From positions 1-32,841 of the forward strand of contig DLNM01000015.1 of the NCBI GenBank assembly GCA_002479485.1: 32,841 bases of DNA. The letters are read 5' to 3'. This document shows, piece after piece, positions 16,979 to 25,053 of this stretch; the first letter of the stretch is position 1; every line of letters starts with the position of its first letter. The position numbers and the translations under genes were made by a program. This DNA is from Firmicutes bacterium UBA7510. Its GTDB lineage: Bacteria > Bacillota > Clostridia > Tissierellales > Sedimentibacteraceae. Under the pieces are notes generated by a model. That model ran no database searches. It was not told the DNA's origin and saw only the letters and a list, made by a program, of their open reading frames with translations.

Positions 16979-17458
16979 ATGCACAATAGAATATTCGTAT
17001 ATAGCAAAGATAATAATGTAATTAATAATATAACTACAATTAGCTTTAATGATCATTGGTTTACTAATACTATAGCTGATTATGTAGTTAGTAGTAGTTT
17101 ACATAAAGATATCCAGTGGCTAAAAGCTACACTTAATGATTTACCTATAAAAGTTGATGTTGATAACAAACATATAATAGCACATGATGATTTTAAAACT
17201 ATGTATTTTAAAGATAAATATAACAAATTCATTGAGTTATTAATAAAAAAGAAGGACGATATAACACTTGATAAATTTTCAAATAATGATATACACATAT
17301 TTAATGACCTTTGGCAATTAAACAACCTTTATAATGATAAATATAGCTTCTACTTTTGTAATGAGGATCTGGAGATGCTTACTATAGATGAGTTTGTTAG
17401 GAAAATAGAAGTTAATTACAAATATTATTTAGTTAAGACATTTGATTATCATTTTTAA
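16979..17458 (+). CDS. hypothetical protein in amidoligase operon
   Basis: A 159-residue protein nine bases after the amidotransferase stop, with an AGGGGAAG ribosome binding site. It is rich in Asp, Asn, Lys and aromatic residues, with no membrane segment. Strands near the start (NRIFVYSKD, NITTISFND) and the short motif DIQWLKATLNDLPIK are the most distinctive parts. I recognise no family. Tight spacing makes it part of the amidoligase-amidotransferase unit, perhaps the substrate or a regulator. Confidence 0.6.
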   Translation: MHNRIFVYSKDNNVINNITTISFNDHWFTNTIADYVVSSSLHKDIQWLKATLNDLPIKVDVDNKHIIAHDDFKTMYFKDKYNKFIELLIKKKDDITLDKFSNNDIHIFNDLWQLNNLYNDKYSFYFCNEDLEMLTIDEFVRKIEVNYKYYLVKTFDYHF

Positions 17459-17525
17459 GTTTTAACAATTGAATTATTTTCCTAATTTAGTATAATTAAA
17501 TTATAAAATTCTAATGAGGTGCAAT

Positions 17526-17996
17526 ATGTTTGATGATTTAACATTTGATAATGATGAAACTATTGAAAATCTACTCAGAACAAACTGTATAAACATACCT
17601 ACATACAAAGGAGTATATGTAATATATACTCCAAATGATTTTGAAATTAACTTTAATAATTCAACAATAGCTATTACCGAATTTAAAGGACAAAATATGC
17701 TATATCATAAAGATATACTGAAACAGAAGTACGATATTTCCGACAAAAAGATATTATATATAGGAAAAGCATCTGGACAAAGAGGCCTAAACCAAAGGCT
17801 GCAGCAGATGATAAGATACGGGTATCATAATGGAACTAATAAACGTGGAGGTCGTGCAATATGGCAAATTAGTAACTGTGAAAAATTACATGTTGGATGT
17901 TTTCTATGCGAAAACCCAAGAGTTAAAGAAGTAGAATTAATTACCTCTTACCTTCACCTTTATGGTGTTTATCCTGTAGCAAATATGACAACGTAA
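17526..17996 (+). CDS. GIY-YIG nuclease-domain protein
   Basis: A 156-residue protein from the ATG at 17526 behind GAGGTG. It shows the GIY-YIG core: KGVYVIYT (about 27-34), KKILYIGKAS (about 76-85), a following QRLQQ with the conserved Arg, and a late Glu in KEVELITSYL (about 136-145). There is no extra DNA-binding domain. Proteins of this size may be homing-type nucleases, repair proteins or defence effectors. It lies at the 3' end of the amidoligase operon, before a terminator. The function is unknown beyond predicted phosphodiester cleavage. Confidence 0.75.
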   Translation: MFDDLTFDNDETIENLLRTNCINIPTYKGVYVIYTPNDFEINFNNSTIAITEFKGQNMLYHKDILKQKYDISDKKILYIGKASGQRGLNQRLQQMIRYGYHNGTNKRGGRAIWQISNCEKLHVGCFLCENPRVKEVELITSYLHLYGVYPVANMTT

Positions 17997-18055
17997 CACA
18001 ATAATTAACCTATAAATGTCCCACTAAGGTATACCCATATAAAATACTAAATTAA

Positions 18056-18126
18056 AGTCCCAATAGAGTTAAATTTCAAATTTTGGAATGTTCCAAATGA
18101 AAATTACACCTTGTTGGGATTTTTTG
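18056..18126 (+). terminator. terminator of the amidoligase operon
   Basis: AGTCCCAA (18056-18063) pairs with TTGGGATT (18114-18121), followed by a T-run. The intervening arm contains a second small dyad, TTGGAA/TTCCAA. It lies 60 bp after the GIY-YIG stop codon. Confidence 0.6.
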
Positions 18127-18150
18127 TTTTTATTTTAAAGGAGGTTTAAT

Positions 18151-18336
18151 ATGAGTAAAACAGAAGTAATTGAACAACTAATAAGCTTAAAATCTCATTG
18201 CAATAGCATGAAGAACTCAGATGATATTTGGAAACTTGATGTTATAGCACTTGATTATGCTATAAGTAGTATTATTGAAAACAAGAGAGTTTTTGAGTGG
18301 ATAAAAACAAAATTATTAAATAATTATAAGAAATGA
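18151..18336 (+). CDS. hypothetical small helical protein
   Basis: A 61-residue, largely helical protein (MSKTEVIEQLISLKSHCNSM) behind AAAGGAGGTTTAAT, an excellent ribosome binding site. It lies between two terminators, so it is its own short transcription unit or part of the RadC leader. No family recognised; the length and helix pattern resemble small accessory proteins common in phage-like elements. Confidence 0.6.
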   Translation: MSKTEVIEQLISLKSHCNSMKNSDDIWKLDVIALDYAISSIIENKRVFEWIKTKLLNNYKK

Positions 18337-18357
18337 TTCAGTTACAAAAATATAATG

Positions 18358-18393
18358 AACAAAACAAGATTCCATTAATAATCTTGTTTTGTT
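18358..18393 (+). terminator. 14-bp hairpin terminator
   Basis: AACAAAACAAGATT and its exact complement flank an eight-base loop. The right arm is rich in T (CTTGTTTTGTT). It sits 22 bp after the 61-residue gene. Confidence 0.65.
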
Positions 18394-18407
18394 GCATGGA
18401 GGAAAAC

Positions 18408-18500
18408 ATGTTAGAATTAAAAGAAAAACTTAAAAGAAAGATAGAAAACTATATTACTACTCAAGTTGATGAATTTATATATTTACTAAAATACTGTTAA
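18408..18500 (+). CDS. very small protein upstream of RadC-like gene
   Basis: A 30-residue frame, MLELKEKLKRKIENYITTQV and on to a Cys-stop, behind TGGAGGAAAAC at ideal spacing. It is a single amphipathic, strongly charged helix. It ends 12 bases before the RadC-like gene and may be coupled to it or serve as a leader peptide. Support is the ribosome binding site and position only. Confidence 0.4.
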   Translation: MLELKEKLKRKIENYITTQVDEFIYLLKYC

Positions 18501-18512
18501 AGAGAGGTTACC

Positions 18513-18974
18513 ATGTCAAATATAATAAGTACTAATTCTAAACGTATAAATGTTGTCTCTATAAAGCTTGTAAAAGAAAAGAGTATTAATTATTTACCAA
18601 GAACTATTTCAAGTCCTAATGATATAGCCAAATTATTTCAAGAATTTATTGGAGATAGTGACAGAGAACAGTTTGTTGTTTGTTGTTTAAATACTAAAAA
18701 CCAGCCAACAGAAATTTCTATTGTTAGCACAGGATGCTTAGATAGCACTGTCGTACACCCTAGAGAGGTTTTTAAAATAGCTATACTTAGCAATGCAGCT
18801 TCAATACTTATATGTCATAATCATCCTTCTGGTAATCTTGAACCGTCTAATGAAGATAAAAATATTACTAATAGAATTTGCGAAGTCGGTAAAATTCATG
18901 GCATAAGAGTACTAGACCACTTAATAGTTAGTGATAATAGTTTTCTTAGTTTTAAAGAATCAGGTTTTTTATAA
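18513..18974 (+). CDS. RadC-like JAB/MPN domain protein
   Basis: A 153-residue protein made up of the RadC JAB domain. The metal-binding motif is CHNHPSGNLEPSNED (about 101-115), that is H-x-H followed by Ser and Asp, and the C terminus LDHLIVSDNSFLSFKESG is characteristic. The N-terminal helix-hairpin-helix part of chromosomal RadC is missing. This short form is typical of integrated elements and plasmids. Its biochemical role is unsettled despite the name: it looks like a zinc metalloprotease, but it is often annotated as DNA repair. The start follows AGAGAGG. Confidence 0.85.
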   Translation: MSNIISTNSKRINVVSIKLVKEKSINYLPRTISSPNDIAKLFQEFIGDSDREQFVVCCLNTKNQPTEISIVSTGCLDSTVVHPREVFKIAILSNAASILICHNHPSGNLEPSNEDKNITNRICEVGKIHGIRVLDHLIVSDNSFLSFKESGFL

Positions 18975-19034
18975 TATTTTGTTATTACTCTTCTAACATT
19001 AAAATAAAAAAATCTAATTAGGAGGGAGCTAATT

Positions 19035-19220
19035 ATGTTTAATGACTATGATGATATATTAACTATCGAAGATATGTGCGAAATTCTTAAGGTAGGTAAA
19101 AACAATGCTTACAAGTTATTAAATCAAGGTAATATTAAAGCATTTAGAAACGGAAAAAATTGGAGGATACCAAGAAAGTCTGTAACTGAATATGTAGAAA
19201 AATCAATATCAAAGGTATAG
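19035..19220 (+). CDS. excisionase-family helix-turn-helix protein
   Basis: A 61-residue winged-helix protein of the MerR/excisionase type. LTIEDMCEILKVGKNNAYKLL is the helix-turn-helix, followed by IKAFRNGKNWRIPRKSVTEYV, the usual wing and closing helix. The start follows GGAGGGAGCTAATT. It could direct integrase towards excision or act as a transcription factor. Another protein of the same type lies next to the integrase, so this copy may serve as a regulator. It is convergent with the XRE gene. Confidence 0.8.
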   Translation: MFNDYDDILTIEDMCEILKVGKNNAYKLLNQGNIKAFRNGKNWRIPRKSVTEYVEKSISKV

Positions 19221-19237
19221 GATAAAGTTCCTATACC
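19214..19237. terminator. bidirectional terminator between HTH genes
   Basis: GGTATAGG and CCTATACC flank an eight-base loop, with T-rich DNA on the plus-strand side. It lies between the ends of the convergent excisionase-like and XRE genes and overlaps both 3' ends. Confidence 0.65.
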
Positions 19238-19596
19238 TATTTTATATTTTTAAAATCAATCATAGCTTTAATAGATTTTAAAACTTCTCCTAAAGACTGT
19301 TCGTCCATACTCTTTAGAAGCAAATTTATAGTTTGCAAGTTATTGCTTTGCCTTGTATTATTAACTTCATTTTGAGACATGTCAAAAGTAAATAGATCAA
19401 TAATTGTTACATCAAGAGCTTTGGCAATTTTATTAATAGTTTCAACAGTTGGTTTCTTATTACCACGTTCAATTTGACCTAGATGTGCTGGAGATAATGA
19501 AGCAATGTACGCAACATGCTCCTGACTTAAATTTTTGCCTTTACGTATATCTCTAATTTTTTCACCTAACAGCTTACTTACACTTGAGTTATCCAT
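19237..19596 (-). CDS. XRE-family transcriptional regulator
   Basis: A 119-residue regulator with an N-terminal Cro/CI-type helix-turn-helix (about 10-62). IRDIRKGKNLSQEHVAYIA and SPAHLGQIERGNKKPTVETI hold the two HTH helices, and KIAKALDVTIIDLF closes the domain. The remaining 55 residues are probably for dimerisation; no peptidase domain is present. It is divergent from the repeat protein gene, with a consensus promoter and a tandem ATTGACAA repeat between them. It may therefore keep that gene off or control its own expression. Start behind TTGAGGTGATTATTCA. Confidence 0.85.
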   Translation of the reverse strand: MDNSSVSKLLGEKIRDIRKGKNLSQEHVAYIASLSPAHLGQIERGNKKPTVETINKIAKALDVTIIDLFTFDMSQNEVNNTRQSNNLQTINLLLKSMDEQSLGEVLKSIKAMIDFKNIK

Positions 19597-19683
19597 TGAA
19601 TAATCACCTCAAGTTAAATTGTATAAGTAGACTATTAAATGTACAAATTACTTTAGCAATCATTTAAAATCATATCTTTAGCA

Positions 19684-19712
19684 TTGACAACGATTGACAA
19701 ATTTCTTATAAT
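19684..19712 (+). promoter_or_regulatory. consensus sigma-A promoter with tandem operator-like repeat
   Basis: TTGACA (19684-19689), 17-base spacer and TATAAT (19707-19712): a perfect match to the housekeeping consensus, 50 bases before the repeat protein ATG. ATTGACAA occurs twice, ten bases apart (19683 and 19693), so the -35 box is part of a direct repeat that could bind the divergent XRE regulator. The promoter is seen; the operator role is inference. Confidence 0.75.
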
Positions 19713-19762
19713 GTTTTTGTATTGGTAATAATTTATAAAAATTCTATTAGGAGGTTTTAACC

Positions 19763-21427
19763 ATGAAAGGACTATTATTTATATTATGTTTTGTTTACTG
19801 CGTATACATATTATTATTAAGAAGGGTTGTTTTACTATGGAAACACAAGCATATTAATCCTATTATTTTACCAAGCAACATAGCAAATATCGAAGATTTA
19901 AAAAAATATTTACTTGATAATCATTTTCAATATCCTGAGCTTATTCAAATTGACGAGAGTAAAATTGATAATGAGTTATTATTAATCACAAAATCTTGTA
20001 CACATATCTTAACCTTAGAAGACAATCTTTTATATTTAAACAAATCAAATTATTTTAAAGGATTTGATTTAAAAGAAGAAAAATCATGTGGAGAATCATT
20101 CGTAATACATGAATATCTAAAAAAATTATTTAAAAATAGTAATATAGATACATATAAGAAGTATAAACACTTTAAAAACATTACTAAGTATAAATTAATA
20201 ACCCTTCTTATAATAATCATTTTTATTACCTCAACATTATTTTTAGAATCAGATTTTTACAAGTCAAAAGGAATATCATCAAGCTATCTGGATTATAATG
20301 ATTCTTTAACAATTGGCAAGGCTTTCAAAGAATACTTTTCGGGTAGTTATGACTGGGAATCTTTTGAAGCTGATGGAGAAACATACGTAAACTGCACAGG
20401 ATGGTATTATAACACTGACAAAGAGAGTGTTGATACTCTAGTACAATTCAGAATCTTAGATGATGATAAAAATTTTGAAGTATATACAATTGAGTTAAAC
20501 GAAGAACCTTTATCAACATTAGAAATGGGTTTCTTCTTAACAAATGTATTTGGGAGTGGCTCAAATAATACAACTCTTAATGAAAATATAAACTCTAATA
20601 GTGATTCTATGCCGGCTGATAGTAAAAATGATGGAGATAAAAATAATCCAGAAGATATAATCAATGAGCTGTACAATAGCCATTTACAGGAATATAGTGA
20701 TACCGCTACACTTGGAGAAGTATTAGATTATTTTTATAAAGACACTGAATGGTCTACATATAATGATGGAGATGATATTTTAATTAAGTTTGATGCAAAA
20801 TTTCAAGATGAATATACTGGAAATGATATGGATGTAACCTATACATTCAAGCCAGATGAAAATAAAAATTATAATATAGATGATGTTGTTTATGATGGAT
20901 ATAGTTTACCACAATCGGATATAAGTACAATGCTATGGAATATATATTACGAGCATTCTATTCAAGATTCATCTATCAATAACACTAGCTCTAATGAATA
21001 TAGTACTAACTCAAATTTAATATTAAATTCAAGCACCTCCTATGATGATTTAATTAATAATCCAGATAATCCTTTCGACGGTATTATTATTGCATATGAT
21101 ACTCCTACTGAAGGTTCTGAGCTATCAGTAGGAGTAAGAGACTCATATTTAGCATTTTATAGTACAGATAAAACTATTGGAGAAGCATTTGAAGATTATT
21201 TTGATGATGAAGAATGGTTTATTGATGAAGAAACAGAAAATTCATGTATTGTTGTATTTAAAGGAAGTTATACAACAAAAGTTACAGAGACATTTTATAC
21301 TTTTGGTGCTGCATTTACTGTTGATTTAACTAATAATACTTTTTCTTTAGACGCAATGATTAATGATGATGATATATTAGGTCCTTTAGATATGTCAGTA
21401 ATGCTTAATCTGATTTATGGCAGATAA
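19763..21427 (+). CDS. membrane-anchored protein with three repeated domains
   Basis: A 554-residue protein, start behind AGGAGGTTTTAACC. Hydrophobic segments at about 1-22 and 144-161 bracket a 120-residue soluble part. After the second come three copies of a domain of about 85 residues, at about 175-264, 310-396 and 463-553. Each copy begins LTIGKAF/ATLGEVL/KTIGEAF, has YF and a Trp about ten residues on, a VxFxG-type strand, and ends near a LxxIY-like helix. Linkers are Asn/Ser-rich and low in complexity, as in exported proteins. Similar single domains occur in exported clostridial proteins of unknown role. It is driven by the promoter at 19684 opposite the XRE gene. A surface role is inferred. 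Confidence 0.7.
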   Translation: MKGLLFILCFVYCVYILLLRRVVLLWKHKHINPIILPSNIANIEDLKKYLLDNHFQYPELIQIDESKIDNELLLITKSCTHILTLEDNLLYLNKSNYFKGFDLKEEKSCGESFVIHEYLKKLFKNSNIDTYKKYKHFKNITKYKLITLLIIIIFITSTLFLESDFYKSKGISSSYLDYNDSLTIGKAFKEYFSGSYDWESFEADGETYVNCTGWYYNTDKESVDTLVQFRILDDDKNFEVYTIELNEEPLSTLEMGFFLTNVFGSGSNNTTLNENINSNSDSMPADSKNDGDKNNPEDIINELYNSHLQEYSDTATLGEVLDYFYKDTEWSTYNDGDDILIKFDAKFQDEYTGNDMDVTYTFKPDENKNYNIDDVVYDGYSLPQSDISTMLWNIYYEHSIQDSSINNTSSNEYSTNSNLILNSSTSYDDLINNPDNPFDGIIIAYDTPTEGSELSVGVRDSYLAFYSTDKTIGEAFEDYFDDEEWFIDEETENSCIVVFKGSYTTKVTETFYTFGAAFTVDLTNNTFSLDAMINDDDILGPLDMSVMLNLIYGR

Positions 21428-21472
21428 AATAATATTTAACACTATTATTATCAGTTTTTATTGGAGGATTAT

Positions 21473-21640
21473 ATGATTTATTTAATATATATCATTGTTT
21501 TGATTGTGTATTTTTTATGCCCTAAATACTTAAAATTATTAATTTTTGTTGCAAATATATTTATTCCTGATTCTATTCCTATTATTGACGAAGTTATTAT
21601 GGCAGCTGGGTTAATAAATAGCTTTGCAAAAAACACTTAG
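21473..21640 (+). CDS. small membrane protein
   Basis: A 55-residue protein behind TTGGAGGATTAT. It has a transmembrane helix (MIYLIYIIVLIVYFLCP) followed by FVANIFIPDSIPIIDEVIMA and an amphipathic end. The IPDSIPIIDE motif recalls the proline turn of small DUF1232/YkvA-like membrane proteins, but it is too short to assign. It lies 45 bases after the repeat protein gene and before a terminator, so it is the last gene of that transcript. Confidence 0.6.
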   Translation: MIYLIYIIVLIVYFLCPKYLKLLIFVANIFIPDSIPIIDEVIMAAGLINSFAKNT

Positions 21641-21687
21641 TAGCAATAAGTTCTATTAAAATATCACAGTAGTAATATGAAAATAGA

Positions 21688-21715
21688 AGCAGTAGCATCC
21701 CACTACTGCTTTTTG
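21688..21715 (+). terminator. terminator of the repeat-protein operon
   Basis: AGCAGTAG (21688-21695) and CTACTGCT (21703-21710) form an 8-bp stem with a seven-base loop, followed at once by TTTTTG. Confidence 0.75.
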
Positions 21716-21862
21716 TAAGTCAACTAAAATTAAAAATATAATTATTCAATCAAAAATAAAGAATCTAAAAATAAGATAATCATATGTTAAATTGGCTATA
21801 TGCTCTGTTAATCATCCATTCCTTTTTTATATCTTAATTCTAATAGTATTCATATATATAAT

Positions 21863-22150
21863 CTATAAATTACGCCCTAAATACTCTTCAGCCTTACTAT
21901 AATCAGTAAAACTTTTAAAATCATTATCTTTTACCCCATCAGTATAGAATCTGCACTCTTCCCAGCTATAAGCAATCCAATTTCTTATATAAACTTCTAG
22001 TTCAAAATCGTAACCTCGCTTAATTGCATAATATTTACCCATAGGCTTTAACGAAAAATTCTTAATTATTCTTCTTACTTCTAATGGATGTTGTATAAAT
22101 TCAATTGGACATTTTTTTTCACTTCCTATTCCTACATTATCTAAAAACAT
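21863..22150 (-). CDS. hypothetical protein coupled to the integrase
   Basis: A 95-residue soluble protein whose ATG lies inside the last codons of the integrase gene (10-base overlap), behind GGAGGTGCTGGACTC. It has aromatic-rich strands (GKYYAIKRGYDFELEVYI, AYSWEECRFYTDG) and a closing helix (SFTDYSKAEEYLG). No family recognised. Tight coupling suggests a role with the integrase, for example in directionality, but this is inference. Confidence 0.6.
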   Translation of the reverse strand: MFLDNVGIGSEKKCPIEFIQHPLEVRRIIKNFSLKPMGKYYAIKRGYDFELEVYIRNWIAYSWEECRFYTDGVKDNDFKSFTDYSKAEEYLGRNL

Positions 22151-23304
22151 GAGTCCAGCACCTCCACTCCTTTTAACTTTTCATCTTCTGTGACGTGCGT
22201 GTAAATATCCAATGTTGTATTAAAATTACTGTGACCGAGCAAAGTTTGAACTGTTTTAATAGGTACGCCCTGTTCAAACAGACGTGTTGCATATGTATGT
22301 CTAATAGCATGAAATTTTCTGTATCTGATATCAACACTATTCAAAGCCCTCTCGTATGCTCTACGTACATTTTTAGCATCAAGTGGTCTGCCTATTTCAG
22401 TACAAAATACAAAATTATCATTTTCATATACATCAGCAGCTAATAGTTTTTCCTCCGCTTGTCTACCTTTATGTGCTTTTAGAGCTTTTAACACAGAAAT
22501 TGGTAATGGAATTGTCCTATAGCTAGACTGTGTTTTTGGTGTTTGCTCTATTAGCTTTGTTCTTTTACCATTTTCTTGTTTCAAATCCTGTACTCTGCGC
22601 ATACTTTTATTTACACAAATTGTTGCTTTTTCAAAATCAACATCTGTCCACCTCAGAGCTAATAGCTCACCCAGCCTCATACCAGTTCCAAAAGCTGTAA
22701 TGTAAAATGCTTCTTGTCGGTTATCCTTCAATGAACTTAACAAATTTTTTTGCTCGTCAATTTTAAAAAATTCAATTTTAGGTTTATCTACTTGCTTTGG
22801 TATAATTACTGCCTTTGTAGGATTTGCTATAATGTAACTTTCTTTTTGCGCATGAGACAAAGCAGAACCTATCATTTTGTTTATCGACTTAATTAGTGTT
22901 GGCTTTTTCCCCTCTTTATTAATTAAATTATTGTAAAATTTCTGCAAATGCATACCCTTTAACTCTTTTAGCTTAACTTTACCTATGCTATACCCCTTTA
23001 CATAATTTCTCAATATCCCATCATATTTTTCATAGCTTGATGGCTTTATTTCATTAATCTTATAAATATTAAGCCATTTTTCAACCCATTCTTCCAATGT
23101 AATAGTTTCATCTATCGGTATCAGATTAAAAATATCCTTAGCTTTATATTCCTCCATTTTTCTTACTACTTCAGTTTTTGTCTTGCCGTAAAACTGTTTT
23201 CTGATTAGCTTACCTTTCTCATTTCTACCAGTTGTAATTGAGCCTCTCCAACCGTTATTATACTTATTTATACTTCCTTCTCCATTTGACTTTTTTATTG
23301 CCAT
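22141..23304 (-). CDS. int: tyrosine recombinase / integrase
   Basis: A 387-residue tyrosine integrase. An N-terminal arm-binding region (about 1-55, SINKYNNGWRGSI) is followed by a SAM-like core-binding domain (about 66-165) and the catalytic domain. The catalytic residues are Arg210 (GTGMRLGELLALRW), a Lys near 257, H332-x2-R335 (FHAIRHTYATR), His358 (LLGHSNFNTT) and nucleophile Tyr368 (LDIYTHV). It should integrate and excise the element at the tRNA-Arg-like sites. It is not of the integron IntI type: I see no extra helix insert between the second and third motifs. Unusually, it lies about 5.4 kb from the nearest end repeat. The start follows GAGGAAAGTATA. Confidence 0.93.
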   Translation of the reverse strand: MAIKKSNGEGSINKYNNGWRGSITTGRNEKGKLIRKQFYGKTKTEVVRKMEEYKAKDIFNLIPIDETITLEEWVEKWLNIYKINEIKPSSYEKYDGILRNYVKGYSIGKVKLKELKGMHLQKFYNNLINKEGKKPTLIKSINKMIGSALSHAQKESYIIANPTKAVIIPKQVDKPKIEFFKIDEQKNLLSSLKDNRQEAFYITAFGTGMRLGELLALRWTDVDFEKATICVNKSMRRVQDLKQENGKRTKLIEQTPKTQSSYRTIPLPISVLKALKAHKGRQAEEKLLAADVYENDNFVFCTEIGRPLDAKNVRRAYERALNSVDIRYRKFHAIRHTYATRLFEQGVPIKTVQTLLGHSNFNTTLDIYTHVTEDEKLKGVEVLDSCF

Positions 23305-23375
23305 TATACTTTCCTCCCATTTTTTAGCATAAAAAAAGACCGCTTAATTTATAGCAGCCTTATTATTATTTTTTA

Positions 23376-23582
23376 TTAAAAAAATTTGCCTATACTATTC
23401 TCAAACCATTCATCAACTTTTGATGCGATAATTATAATTTTTCTTCCTACTTTAATTTTGGGAAAATCTTTAACATTTACAACATCATACGCTTTATTTA
23501 TACCAATGCCATAAATAGCAGCAAACTCTTTAACTGTTAAAGTCTTTTTTATAATTTTATTATCTAAAACATTAGCCTCCAT
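23376..23582 (-). CDS. excisionase-like helix-turn-helix protein
   Basis: A 68-residue protein upstream of the integrase on the same strand. KTLTVKEFAAIYGIGINKAYDV is the helix-turn-helix and FPKIKVGRKIIIIASKVDEWF is the wing and end helix, as in Tn916-type and phage excisionases. The gene spacing of about 70 bases and common direction suggest it is co-transcribed with int. It is the best candidate for the recombination directionality factor. Confidence 0.8.
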   Translation of the reverse strand: MEANVLDNKIIKKTLTVKEFAAIYGIGINKAYDVVNVKDFPKIKVGRKIIIIASKVDEWFENSIGKFF

Positions 23583-23652
23583 CTAATTCCCTCCTTAAAT
23601 AAAAAAGCTACCAAGCTCAATATCTATTATTATAATATATAAACAAATTTAT

Positions 23653-25053
23653 TTATTTTAACCTGACATTTATGTACCCATGTTTATTTTCGCCATCAAG
23701 TCTAAATCTAGTTTCTTCAACAGGCGTCGTTTTATTTTTTCTGTAATAATTTTCTATATAGTTATACAAATCTACCTTTGACATAACAACTAATTTATTA
23801 TTATAGCAGTACATAGTATAAGCATCATAGAGTGATTGCTTATGTATCTTTGCTCCTCTAACAAAATCTAAACATTCAATAACAAAAAGTTCGACACTGG
23901 TTAAAGGATTTAAAAATTCTAACTTCATATTTATCGCTTCTAAAATGTATGCAAAATTATAGTTTCTGCAATGTAGATTCCACAAAACTCCTGAATCAAC
24001 AATATATTTTCTTATTACTGCTGGTAATTCTCTAATTAATTTTTCAAAAAGATAAGGATCTTGCCGCTCTCTCGGCACCTGATTCATAAAGGGTATAATT
24101 AAAAACCTTTCGTATAAAGCATTTCCAGGGTCAAGACACTTTAGTGGTTCCAATGTATTTGTTGCAAAAACTAATGCAGCTTTACTTTTAAAGCTAATTG
24201 GCAAACCATATTTCACATCGCATGTTATCAAATCATTTCCTGAAAGAGCTTTCAAAATAAATATGTTCTCTATTTTTTTATTGCCTATTTCAGGATATGA
24301 GTTTAGTCTTGAATTGAGTAAATTTGAAGTCATAAAATTATTTGGTAGCTGCTCAATTGGTATATTAGTAGTATTGTTAGTTCCGACAATATATGCAAGT
24401 AAATCCAACCATATGCTTTTTCCAGTGTTACTTGGACCAAAAAGTATTGTAATTAATTTCAAGCATCTAACATTACATATAACATACGCTAAATGCTCTA
24501 TCAATAGACTTTTTATAATAGGATTACCACAAGAAACATCATGCAAAAATTTATCAAACTCGGGTGTATCCATGCTGGATAGTTTTTTAGTTTCATAATC
24601 TATTGGAAGCTTATATGTTAAAAATCTATCAGATGAATGTTGATGCAACTTATTTGCAATTATATCATAAAAACCGTTATTAAAGCTTATTCCCGCATAT
24701 TGAGACATGTTTTCATATAGATTCTCGCAAAAATACTTTAACCAACCAAAAATTTCATTAATACTATATTTATTTAGAAAGTAAAAATATTTTTTTGGAG
24801 TCATATCTCTTATCATATTTTCATAATTATTTTGTGTAATAGGTAAATAAAAGCCTTTATTATAATCATATACATACATAATACTATTATTTTTTTTAAA
24901 AATATTTTTTTTATATATCTCCAGCGCAATATCTAGAGTGCATATATCTTCACCTTTTTTGATGTCTTGTGATAATACTTCAATGTTATCAGTTGTTCCA
25001 TCATTTTTTTCATTATCATCCTCAATTGGATTAATAAATTCTAATGGGTTCAT
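23653..25053 (-). CDS. SF3 helicase, D5/P4 primase-helicase C-terminal type
   Basis: A 466-residue protein from the ATG at 25053, behind AAAGGAAG; a longer frame to 25137 lacks a binding site. The SF3 ATPase has Walker A FGPSNTGKS (about 205-213), the B-type region SRLNSYPEI, motif C VFATNTLEPLK and an arginine-finger region ERFLIIPF. This matches the helicase half of the P4 alpha/D5 family that unwinds origins of phages, plasmids and satellites. No archaeo-eukaryotic primase or Toprim motif is visible in the first 170 residues. Priming must come from elsewhere, or this domain is diverged. It implies autonomous or induced replication of the element. Confidence 0.85.
   Translation of the reverse strand: MNPLEFINPIEDDNEKNDGTTDNIEVLSQDIKKGEDICTLDIALEIYKKNIFKKNNSIMYVYDYNKGFYLPITQNNYENMIRDMTPKKYFYFLNKYSINEIFGWLKYFCENLYENMSQYAGISFNNGFYDIIANKLHQHSSDRFLTYKLPIDYETKKLSSMDTPEFDKFLHDVSCGNPIIKSLLIEHLAYVICNVRCLKLITILFGPSNTGKSIWLDLLAYIVGTNNTTNIPIEQLPNNFMTSNLLNSRLNSYPEIGNKKIENIFILKALSGNDLITCDVKYGLPISFKSKAALVFATNTLEPLKCLDPGNALYERFLIIPFMNQVPRERQDPYLFEKLIRELPAVIRKYIVDSGVLWNLHCRNYNFAYILEAINMKLEFLNPLTSVELFVIECLDFVRGAKIHKQSLYDAYTMYCYNNKLVVMSKVDLYNYIENYYRKNKTTPVEETRFRLDGENKHGYINVRLK

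Noticed and set aside
18513..18974. RadC-like protein as a fourth defence gene
   Set aside because: Short RadC proteins are common baggage of mobile elements, and nothing here links it to a defence partner.
22141..23304. The integrase as the recombinase that moves the cassettes
   Set aside because: It has the domain layout of phage/Tn916-type integrases, lies inside the nested element with its own excisionase-like gene, and lacks the IntI-specific insert as far as can be seen.
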